Shown in pieces: positions 7,596 to 12,675 of a stretch of 12,675 nucleotides of DNA (positions are counted from its first letter, which is position 1; the number at the start of each line of letters is the position of its first letter). The notes beneath the pieces are model-generated. The model was not told the origin of the DNA, did no database searches, and worked only from the letters and a program-made list of their open reading frames with translations. The translations under genes and the position numbers were made by a program. The stretch is from an uncultured Clostridia bacterium. Its GTDB lineage: Bacteria > Bacillota > Clostridia > Oscillospirales > Ruminococcaceae. The stretch is from contig CANRHA010000028.1 in the NCBI GenBank assembly GCA_947630315.1, positions 1 through 12,675 of the forward strand. Reading direction: 5' to 3'.

Positions 7596-8333
7596 TTAAA
7601 TTATTTCGCTGTCGTCGTTGAGAACATACACCTTATCCCCGCCGATTTCTGGATACCCGAGCGAACGGTAATACTCCGCCGTCTCGGGCAGGGCGCTGAG
7701 GTATGCGCATAAGCCCTCGTCGGCCAGCGCGCGGGAGACCCGCCCCAAAAGTTCTCGTGCATAGCCCTTGCCCCTGTCGTCGGGCGGCGTTGCGACGTCG
7801 GAAATATACGCCTTTCCCGAAACAGCAAACCGCAGAGTCAGCACCGAGCTTTCATATCCGTAAAGCCGCGCAAGGCCCATATTTGTACGCCTGAGCGTAT
7901 CGGTGAGCCAGAGGCCGTAGTCGCCGCCGCTGCCTATCGCCGCAAAGGCGGCCTCGGGTTCGGGGGTAATAAGTCCGTCTGAGCTTTCCGCCGGGGGTAT
8001 CTCAAAAAATACCCGCGGCTTTGATATATACCCCTTAAGTCCTCTCCTGCCGATCAGTTCCTCGGGTATCTCCGCAAACGCGGGGCGCTGAAACGAAATA
8101 AACTCGCCAAGCTCCCGCTTTATGTCTCCGCCCGGCTTTTCGCCCTCGCAGAGTTCCGCCGAAACGGCGCCGTTGAACACCGCAATTATCCCCTTGCGGC
8201 GGCGCTCGGCCATCTCGTAAAACCGGCAGAAGTCATACCCCGCGCCGTATGCAAGAAAATGGCTTTTTATCACCCGCGAAAGGTGCGATTCCCGAAGGCA
8301 GGAGCCTTCAAAGCCGTCTATAAGCCTGATCAT
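7596..8333 (-). CDS. GNAT-family N-acetyltransferase, function unknown
   Basis: 245 residues. The C-terminal half has a GNAT core: a strand ending AYISDVATPP (175-184), then the acetyl-CoA pyrophosphate-binding motif DDRGKGYAREL (185-195) and helix, and a final ETAEYYRSLGY (217-227) typical of GNAT C-termini. The first 120 or so residues match nothing I recognise; they are moderately charged, show no signal peptide or membrane segment, and may be a degenerate second GNAT lobe or substrate domain. The acceptor (protein N-terminus, lysine, amino sugar or small molecule) cannot be told. The ATG (8331-8333) overlaps the murD stop as ATGA, and no clear Shine-Dalgarno precedes it, so translation probably depends on murD. 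It is 27 nt ahead of the PLP enzyme gene. The superfamily call is good and the role unknown. Confidence 0.82.
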   Translation of the reverse strand: MIRLIDGFEGSCLRESHLSRVIKSHFLAYGAGYDFCRFYEMAERRRKGIIAVFNGAVSAELCEGEKPGGDIKRELGEFISFQRPAFAEIPEELIGRRGLKGYISKPRVFFEIPPAESSDGLITPEPEAAFAAIGSGGDYGLWLTDTLRRTNMGLARLYGYESSVLTLRFAVSGKAYISDVATPPDDRGKGYARELLGRVSRALADEGLCAYLSALPETAEYYRSLGYPEIGGDKVYVLNDDSEII

Positions 8334-9718
8334 TTTAAGGCGCGGACCTTTTCTTTGTAGTCTCTGCCGCGGGCCTCGAAGTTCGGGTACATGTCAAAAG
8401 AAGCGCACGCCGGAGAGAGCGAAACTATATCGCCCGGCTCGGCCTCGCGGCGGGCAATACCGACCGCCTCCTCCATCGACCCGGCGTGAAGTATTTTAAG
8501 CTCATCGGGATCATAAAAGGGCGTTTCGGTGACGGCCTTTTCTATCTTCGGGGCGGTCGCGCCCATCAGTATAAGCGTTTTTACATACTTGTTCACCGGC
8601 TCGGCCAGAGGCTCGAAGGGGATCTTCTTGTCGTACCCTCCGGCTATAACTATTATCTTCCGGTTGAAGGACAGCAGCCCGGCTATGACTCTTGTTGGGC
8701 TTGAAGCTATAGAATCGTTATAATACTTTACCCCGTCGAGCTCGCGGACAAATTCTATCCTGTGCTCGACTCCGCCGAAGCTCCGCGCGACCTTGCATAT
8801 TGATTCCGCAGAAACGTCTCCCCATACCGCGCATATGGCGGCAAGGTAGTTTTCAATGTTGTGCTCGCTGGGTATACGTATCTCTGAGGCGGGTATGATT
8901 TTTACCGATTTCCTGCCGTCGCGGTAGCAGAGTATCCTGTTTGAATCGAGATACGCCCCTACAGCCGGCTTTTCGCGGCGCGAGAAGAAATTCAGGCTCC
9001 CCCTGACCCTGTCTTTCAGGCGGGCGGTCTCGGCGTTGTCAAGATTTAAAACCGCGCGGGAAAACGCGCTCTGGTGATCTAAAATGTTGCACTTCGCGCC
9101 TATATACTCCTCCATGTTCCCGTGAACGTCGAGATGATTCGGGGTTATGTTCGTTATGACCGCGACGTCGGGCGACTGGCGCATAGAGATAAGCTGGAAG
9201 CTTGAAAGCTCGACTACGGCGTAGTCGTCCTCAGAAATGCTCTCTATGCGGGGCAGGAGCGCTTTGCCTATATTTCCGCCGAGCCATACGGTATAGCCCT
9301 CGGCCTTTAAAAATTCCGAGATCAGCGTTGTGGTTGTTGTCTTGCCGTCCGAACCGGTCACGGCGAATATCCGGCAGGGGCAAAGCTCAAAAAAGCTCTC
9401 CATCTCGCTGGTGACGACAACGCCGTGCTCGCGGGCCTCGACAAGCCGCGGATTGTTGTAGTACATTCCCGGGGTGCGGTAAACTACGTCGAAATCCTCG
9501 AGCGCTTCAAGATACGACGGCCCAGTTATGAACTTTGCCCCATCGAGGCTTTTAAGAAGCTCTTTGTCATATTCTTCCACCGGCTTGCGGTCCAAGACGG
9601 TTACGTCTATGCCTTTAGACAAAAACAGGCGTATAAGCTCGTTATGGCTGACGCCGGTGCCTATAAAGGCCACCTTTTTTTCCTTTAATCCCTCAAAAAA
9701 GCGCGCTGTCTTGCTCAT
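8330..9718 (-). CDS. murD: UDP-N-acetylmuramoyl-L-alanine--D-glutamate ligase (MurD)
   Basis: ATP-dependent ligase that adds D-glutamate to UDP-MurNAc-L-Ala in the cytoplasm. 462 residues, normal length. The N-terminal Rossmann-like domain begins KKVAFIGTGVSHNEL (14-28). The central ATPase domain has TGSDGKTTTTTL (121-132, K126 in the P-loop), VELSSFQL (169-176, E170 for magnesium), NITPNHLDVHG (190-200) and AKCNIL (208-213), whose K209 fits the carbamylated lysine. The C-terminal domain has VEHRIE, YYNDSIASSPTRVIAGL, IAGGYDKKIPFE and the terminal LSPACASFDMYPNFEARG. The usual DSKATN loop reads DSIASSPTR, so the loop lysine is replaced by Ile; I recall this as a clostridial variant. ATG 9716-9718 follows AAAGGA. 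It is the first gene after the minus-strand promoter and so probably heads the nine-gene unit. No other dcw-cluster genes are visible. Confidence 0.96.
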   Translation of the reverse strand: MSKTARFFEGLKEKKVAFIGTGVSHNELIRLFLSKGIDVTVLDRKPVEEYDKELLKSLDGAKFITGPSYLEALEDFDVVYRTPGMYYNNPRLVEAREHGVVVTSEMESFFELCPCRIFAVTGSDGKTTTTTLISEFLKAEGYTVWLGGNIGKALLPRIESISEDDYAVVELSSFQLISMRQSPDVAVITNITPNHLDVHGNMEEYIGAKCNILDHQSAFSRAVLNLDNAETARLKDRVRGSLNFFSRREKPAVGAYLDSNRILCYRDGRKSVKIIPASEIRIPSEHNIENYLAAICAVWGDVSAESICKVARSFGGVEHRIEFVRELDGVKYYNDSIASSPTRVIAGLLSFNRKIIVIAGGYDKKIPFEPLAEPVNKYVKTLILMGATAPKIEKAVTETPFYDPDELKILHAGSMEEAVGIARREAEPGDIVSLSPACASFDMYPNFEARGRDYKEKVRALK

Positions 9719-9763
9719 GATATGTGTTTCCTTTCAGTGATTATTTCGTATCTGTTTTAAAGC

Positions 9764-9777
9764 GGCGGCGCACCGCC
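9764..9777 (-). promoter_or_regulatory. GC-rich short hairpin in the murD 5' leader
   Basis: On the minus strand GGCGG, a TGCG loop and CCGCC form a 5-bp all-GC stem about 20-35 nt downstream of the predicted start site, in an otherwise AT-rich leader. It is followed by CTTTAAAA rather than a clean run of T, so it is not a convincing terminator. It could be a stabilising leader hairpin or an incidental palindrome. Confidence 0.35.
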
Positions 9778-9804
9778 CGTGACCTTACATTACAATACCA
9801 GTAT

Positions 9805-9833
9805 ATTATATATTATTTTTTCGGAAATTTCAA
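9805..9833 (-). promoter_or_regulatory. Sigma-A-type promoter for the murD-to-dnaE operon
   Basis: Read on the minus strand: -35 TTGAAA at 9833-9828 (5 of 6 to TTGACA), a 17-nt spacer, and -10 TATAAT at 9810-9805 (perfect). The start site should be near 9798, giving a murD leader of about 80 nt. Strong match and correct position upstream of the first gene; transcription itself is not shown. Confidence 0.85.
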
Positions 9834-9925
9834 CTCCCGCCGGGCTAAATATTTGTTGATAATTAAAAAAGATGACCCCGCAAAAAGTCGTTTTTTGTAT
9901 GAAATGAAAAATCTTAAAAATTCTA

Positions 9926-9954
9926 TTGTAAAAACTGCGAAAAAATACTATAAT
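9926..9954 (+). promoter_or_regulatory. Sigma-A-type promoter for the pot operon
   Basis: -35 TTGTAA at 9926-9931 (4 of 6 to TTGACA), a 17-nt spacer rich in A, and a perfect -10 TATAAT at 9949-9954. The start site is expected near 9960-9962, giving an untranslated leader of about 50 nt before potA. The A-rich upstream tract could serve as an UP element. Good sequence match; activity is inferred. Confidence 0.85.
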
Positions 9955-9959
9955 GTTAC

Positions 9960-9978
9960 CGGCAGAATATGTCTGCCG
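9960..9978 (+). promoter_or_regulatory. Perfect 7-bp inverted repeat at the pot transcription start (possible operator or 5' hairpin)
   Basis: CGGCAGA (9960-9966), loop ATATG, TCTGCCG (9972-9978). The repeat begins 5 nt after the -10 box and covers the predicted start site, an ideal place for a dimeric repressor to block initiation. If transcription starts at or before 9960, the RNA would instead begin with a 7-bp hairpin. It is followed by an A-rich stretch, not T, so it is not an intrinsic terminator. No regulator family is recognised from the half-site. Confidence 0.6.
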
Positions 9979-9992
9979 AAAATCTGAAAAAA

Positions 9993-10016
9993 AGAAGGAG
10001 ACAAAGAAAGTAATTG
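9993..10016 (+). promoter_or_regulatory. potA ribosome binding site and TTG start
   Basis: AGAAGGAG lies at 9993-10000 and the TTG start codon at 10014-10016. The 13-nt spacing is longer than the usual 5-9. An in-frame TAA immediately before the TTG (10011-10013) rules out a longer protein, and the next in-frame TTG (10035) would remove the first seven residues of the conserved N-terminal strand. The TTG is therefore the best start, perhaps an inefficient one. Confidence 0.7.
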
Positions 10017-11060
10017 GAAAATACTATCATCAGTTTGCGAAATGCTGTTGTAGAGTATGACGGCGAGAAGATACTTAAAAATATCAGCCTCGACATCATC
10101 GATAAGCAATTCGTGACTCTACTGGGACCGTCGGGCTGCGGAAAGACCACAACCCTGCGAATCATCGGGGGCTTCGCCGAAATGGCAAGCGGTGAACTAT
10201 TTTTTAACGGTGTTAATATCAAAAATCTTCCTCCCCATAAGCGGCAGGTCAACACCGTATTTCAGAAGTATGCGCTGTTTCCGCACCTTAACATTTACGA
10301 GAACATCGCCTTCGGACTCAGGATCAAAAAGCTCCACGAGGACGAAATACGCAAGCGCGTGGGCGAAATGCTCGAACTCGTAAACATGCAGGGCTATGAA
10401 AAGCGCTCAATCAACTCGCTGTCGGGCGGACAGCAGCAGAGGATCGCCATAGCGCGCGCCTTGGTAAACCGCCCGAAGGTGCTTTTGCTTGACGAGCCTC
10501 TCGGAGCGCTCGATTTAAAGCTGAGAAAAGAAATGCAGATTGAGCTGAAGCGAATGCAGCAGGATCTGGAAATTACTTTCATCTATGTAACGCACGACCA
10601 GGAGGAAGCGCTTACGATGTCCGATACCGTTGTGGTAATGAAGGACGGCATGATACAGCAGATAGGCACTCCTCAGGACATTTACAACGAACCCAAAAAC
10701 GCCTTTGTCGCCGATTTCATAGGCGAGTCGAACATCATCGACGGCGTTATGCATAAGGATTTTCTCGTTGAATTTGCGGGGAAGAATTTCGTATGCGTAG
10801 ATAAGGGCTTTGAGCCGGACGAGCCGGTCGACGTTGTAATCAGGCCGGAAGATATAAAGGTCGTGACTCAGGACAAGGGCGCCATAGTAGGCGTCGTGGA
10901 GAACATCGTCTTTAAGGGCGTACACTACGAAATGACGGTAGACGCCCTGGGGTATAAGTGGATAATCCAGTCTACTCAGAGCGAGGAGGTAGGCTCGGTC
11001 ATCGGAATGAACGTTACCCCCGAGGACATTCACATAATGCACAAATCGGAGGCCGAATAA
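10014..11060 (+). CDS. potA: Spermidine/putrescine-type ABC transporter ATP-binding protein (PotA)
   Basis: 348-residue ABC ATPase that powers uptake from the cytoplasmic face of the membrane. Motifs: Walker A GPSGCGKT (38-45), Q-loop VFQKYALFPH (82-91), ABC signature LSGGQQQR (136-143), Walker B VLLLDEP (156-162), D-loop GALD (164-167) and H-loop THD (H194). After residue 235 or so comes the regulatory TOBE-type domain common to polyamine, sulfate and sugar importers, including VVIRPEDIKV. The sequence pattern and the two following permeases fit PotA; other CUT1/MOI-type importers share the ATPase layout, so polyamine specificity comes mostly from context. The start is TTG. The TAA stop overlaps the potB ATG by one base (TAATG). 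It is the first gene after the plus-strand promoter. Confidence 0.94.
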   Translation: MENTIISLRNAVVEYDGEKILKNISLDIIDKQFVTLLGPSGCGKTTTLRIIGGFAEMASGELFFNGVNIKNLPPHKRQVNTVFQKYALFPHLNIYENIAFGLRIKKLHEDEIRKRVGEMLELVNMQGYEKRSINSLSGGQQQRIAIARALVNRPKVLLLDEPLGALDLKLRKEMQIELKRMQQDLEITFIYVTHDQEEALTMSDTVVVMKDGMIQQIGTPQDIYNEPKNAFVADFIGESNIIDGVMHKDFLVEFAGKNFVCVDKGFEPDEPVDVVIRPEDIKVVTQDKGAIVGVVENIVFKGVHYEMTVDALGYKWIIQSTQSEEVGSVIGMNVTPEDIHIMHKSEAE

Positions 11061-11869
11061 TGAAGACTCCGAGAGCTTTGGCAATACCATACGCTGTCTG
11101 GGTGGTAATATTTACCGTCGTCCCGCTCGGCCTCGTCATCGGCTTCGCCATGACCGACCCCGACGGCAAACTCACCCTTGACAACATCTTTGCGATGTCG
11201 GACTACATGTCCGTTCTGTTCCGCTCGATACTCTTTGCGATAATCGCGACGGTCATCTGCCTTATACTGGCGTTCCCTGCCGCGTACATAATCTCGCGTT
11301 CGAGCGCCATAAACCAATCCACGCTTATAGTTCTGCTGATGGTTCCGATGTGGATAAACTTTCTGCTCAGGACTTACGCCTGGATGACCCTTTTAGAGCC
11401 TAACGGCCTTATAAACAAGCTTTTAGGGCTTATAGGCTTAGGGCCGTACAACCTTATAAACAATTCCGGCGCCGTTATTTTGGGCATGGTCTATAACTAC
11501 CTGCCGTTCATGATCCTGCCGCTGTATTCGGTCATGGTAAAAATCGACCAGAGCGTTATTGAGGCGGCTCAGGACCTCGGTTCCAACAAGGCAAGGCTGG
11601 TAAGAAAGGTAATATTCCCGCTTTCAATGCCCGGCATATCCACCGGTATCATAGCCGTTTTTGTTCCCTCGGTGTCTACCTTCATCATCTCAAGAATGCT
11701 CGGCGGCGGAACAAACGACCTCATCGGCGATATCATCGAAATGCAGTTCTCGGGGAACTCGTATAACCCCCATCTCGGCTCGGCCATGGCGCTGGTGCTG
11801 ATGATAATAGTTCTGTTCATGATGAGCCTCTTCAATCAGTTCGGTTCGGAGGAGGACGTTGTGCTATGA
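11060..11869 (+). CDS. potB: Spermidine/putrescine-type ABC transporter permease (PotB)
   Basis: 269-residue inner-membrane permease. Six hydrophobic segments are visible at about 7-30, 54-78, 88-112, 137-160, 189-210 and 241-260. The cytoplasmic EAA loop that docks on the ATPase is EAAQDLGSNKARLVRK (168-183) followed by VIFPLSMPGI. I chose ATG 11060-11062 because GGAGG (11048-11052) sits 7 nt before it and the protein then opens with a short basic end and the first membrane segment, as in PotB. The frame is open back to 10958, but that extension lies inside potA and is hydrophilic and unlike the family. It is coupled to potA by TAATG and to potC by ATGA. Confidence 0.94.
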   Translation: MKTPRALAIPYAVWVVIFTVVPLGLVIGFAMTDPDGKLTLDNIFAMSDYMSVLFRSILFAIIATVICLILAFPAAYIISRSSAINQSTLIVLLMVPMWINFLLRTYAWMTLLEPNGLINKLLGLIGLGPYNLINNSGAVILGMVYNYLPFMILPLYSVMVKIDQSVIEAAQDLGSNKARLVRKVIFPLSMPGISTGIIAVFVPSVSTFIISRMLGGGTNDLIGDIIEMQFSGNSYNPHLGSAMALVLMIIVLFMMSLFNQFGSEEDVVL

Positions 11870-12675
11870 AAAGTTTATCTTCAAAAATTTACATGTACCT
11901 TCTCTACATCTTCCTCTATCTGCCTATCCTTGTGCTGATCGTCTTTTCCTTCAACCAGTCTAAATCGAGGGCGAACTGGACCGGCTTTACCCTTCATTGG
12001 TACGCCGACCTTTTCAGAGACGAGAGGATACTTACCGCGCTGATGAATACCGTTATAGTAGCCGTGTGCGCCTCGGTGCTCGCGACGGTGCTGGGAACGA
12101 TGGCCGCGCTCGGGATCCACAGCATGAAAAAAACCGGCAAGGCAATACTTATGGGCGCAACGTATATTCCGGTAATCAACCCCGAAATTATAATGGGTAT
12201 CTCGCTAATGATACTCTTCAACTTCTTTGTAATGCATTCGGGGCTGAAATTCGGCTTTACGACCCTTATCCTCGCCCATATTTCCTTCGACGTGCCTTAC
12301 GTTATCTACAACGTTCTGCCTAAGCTGAGGGCGATGAACCCCAACCTTGTGGAGGCCGCTCAGGACCTCGGCTGCAACCCGCGTCAGGCGTTCTTTAAAG
12401 CGGTAATACCCGAAATAATGCCCGGCATTTTCTCCGGCTTCCTTATGGCGCTGACCTATTCGGTCGACGACTTCGTGGTGTCATATTTCACCTCAGGCAC
12501 GACCGTTGAGACCCTCTCGGTGACGATAGAATCCATGACGAGGGTGAAGGTATCGCCTAAGATCAACGCGCTTTCGGCAATAATCTTTGTGGTCATCTGC
12601 GCCATAATGATCATAAGAAACGTCCTTGAAAACAGGCGCTTAAGACGTGATCTCGCGCTGTCGAGGGCGGCTGTG
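11866..12675 (+). CDS. potC: Spermidine/putrescine-type ABC transporter permease (PotC), right end cut
   Basis: Second membrane permease of the importer; 270 codons are present without a stop. Hydrophobic segments lie at about 8-29, 60-84, 93-122, 130-151, 186-208 and 233-250. The EAA loop is EAAQDLGCNPRQAFFK (163-178) followed by VIPEIMPGI, and SVDDFVVSYF (199-208) is a PotC-characteristic stretch. ATG 11866-11868 overlaps the potB stop (ATGA) and has GGAGGAGG at 11848-11855. PotC proteins are usually about 255-275 residues, so the stop is probably just outside the window; a fusion to the binding protein PotD is a less likely alternative. The hydrophilic, arginine-rich tail (NRRLRRDL, 256-263) looks like a normal C-terminal end. 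Confidence 0.93.
   Translation, partial: MKSLSSKIYMYLLYIFLYLPILVLIVFSFNQSKSRANWTGFTLHWYADLFRDERILTALMNTVIVAVCASVLATVLGTMAALGIHSMKKTGKAILMGATYIPVINPEIIMGISLMILFNFFVMHSGLKFGFTTLILAHISFDVPYVIYNVLPKLRAMNPNLVEAAQDLGCNPRQAFFKAVIPEIMPGIFSGFLMALTYSVDDFVVSYFTSGTTVETLSVTIESMTRVKVSPKINALSAIIFVVICAIMIIRNVLENRRLRRDLALSRAAV

Larger units (their letters stand above)
9719..10013. other. Divergent intergenic region, AT-rich
   Basis: 295 nt between the divergent starts of murD (minus) and potA (plus). It is much richer in A and T than the flanking genes, with runs of A on the right side. It holds two outward-facing sigma-A-like promoters whose -35 boxes are about 92 nt apart, a GC-rich hairpin in the murD leader, and an inverted repeat at the pot start site. 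A small open frame (9724-9987, plus) crosses it but has low-complexity, Lys/Ile-rich content, overlaps both promoters and has no convincing ribosome site, so I do not call it a gene. No tRNA or recognised riboswitch was seen. Confidence 0.8.

Noticed and set aside
9881..9897. AT-rich inverted repeat (CAAAAA, 5-nt loop, TTTTTG) between the two promoters
   Set aside because: Only one GC pair in the stem and expected by chance in A/T-run-rich DNA; too weak to call an operator or terminator.
9724..9987. 87-codon plus-strand open frame in the divergent intergenic region
   Set aside because: It spans both promoters and the inverted repeat, has no convincing ribosome site and is low-complexity Lys/Ile/Asn-rich.
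9719..10013. Possible CcpA cre site or riboswitch controlling either operon
   Set aside because: No match to the cre consensus was seen, and the murD leader (about 80 nt) and pot leader (about 50 nt) are too short and simple for a known riboswitch class.
10958..11059. 34-residue N-terminal extension of potB
   Set aside because: Lies inside the conserved end of potA and is hydrophilic; the ATG at 11060 has GGAGG at ideal distance.
1..12675. Mobile elements, CRISPR arrays, toxin-antitoxin or defence genes
   Set aside because: No transposase or integrase motifs, spaced repeats or flanking duplications were seen; coding is dense and housekeeping throughout.

Overview
The window looks like a chromosomal segment from a Gram-positive anaerobe of the class Clostridia, probably an Oscillospiraceae/Ruminococcaceae-type gut lineage. 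This rests on gene content and order (hprK, a PHP phosphatase, murB, rapZ, whiA, dnaE), strong AGGAGG-type ribosome binding sites, sigma-A-type promoters, a MurD of the type I associate with Clostridia, and base composition near half GC by eye. Species cannot be read from the sequence.

Positions 1-9718 hold nine genes, all on the minus strand. In transcription order they are murD, a GNAT acetyltransferase, a YnbB/aluminium-resistance-type PLP enzyme, hprK, a YcdX-like PHP phosphatase, murB, rapZ, whiA and the 5' half of dnaE, which is cut by the left edge. Junctions are 4-nt ATGA overlaps (murD/GNAT, rapZ/whiA, whiA/dnaE), three gaps of exactly 11 nt (hprK/PHP, PHP/murB, murB/rapZ) and gaps of 26-27 nt. 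No terminator-like structure was seen between them, so one long transcript is likely. It would join peptidoglycan precursor synthesis (MurD, MurB), carbon-status signalling (HPr kinase), a small-molecule or RNA-binding regulator (RapZ), a division-linked DNA-binding protein (WhiA) and the replicative polymerase DnaE.

Positions 9719-10013 are an AT-rich divergent intergenic region. A good minus-strand promoter (-35 at 9828-9833, -10 at 9805-9810) faces murD, and a good plus-strand promoter (-35 at 9926-9931, -10 at 9949-9954) faces the next operon. A perfect 7-bp inverted repeat (9960-9978) lies where plus-strand transcription should begin.

Positions 10014-12675 carry potA, potB and potC on the plus strand, translationally coupled by 1- and 4-nt overlaps. 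They encode the ATPase and two permeases of a spermidine/putrescine-type ABC importer. The binding protein PotD is not in the window and is expected just past the right edge.

No mobile element, CRISPR array, tRNA or rRNA was seen. Most of the content is well-known housekeeping. The less ordinary points are the absence of glmR (yvcK) between rapZ and whiA, murD at the head of the hprK cluster together with an uncharacterised acetyltransferase, two intact PHP metal centres in one operon, and the potential operator at the pot promoter. I did not find a convincing wholly new system.
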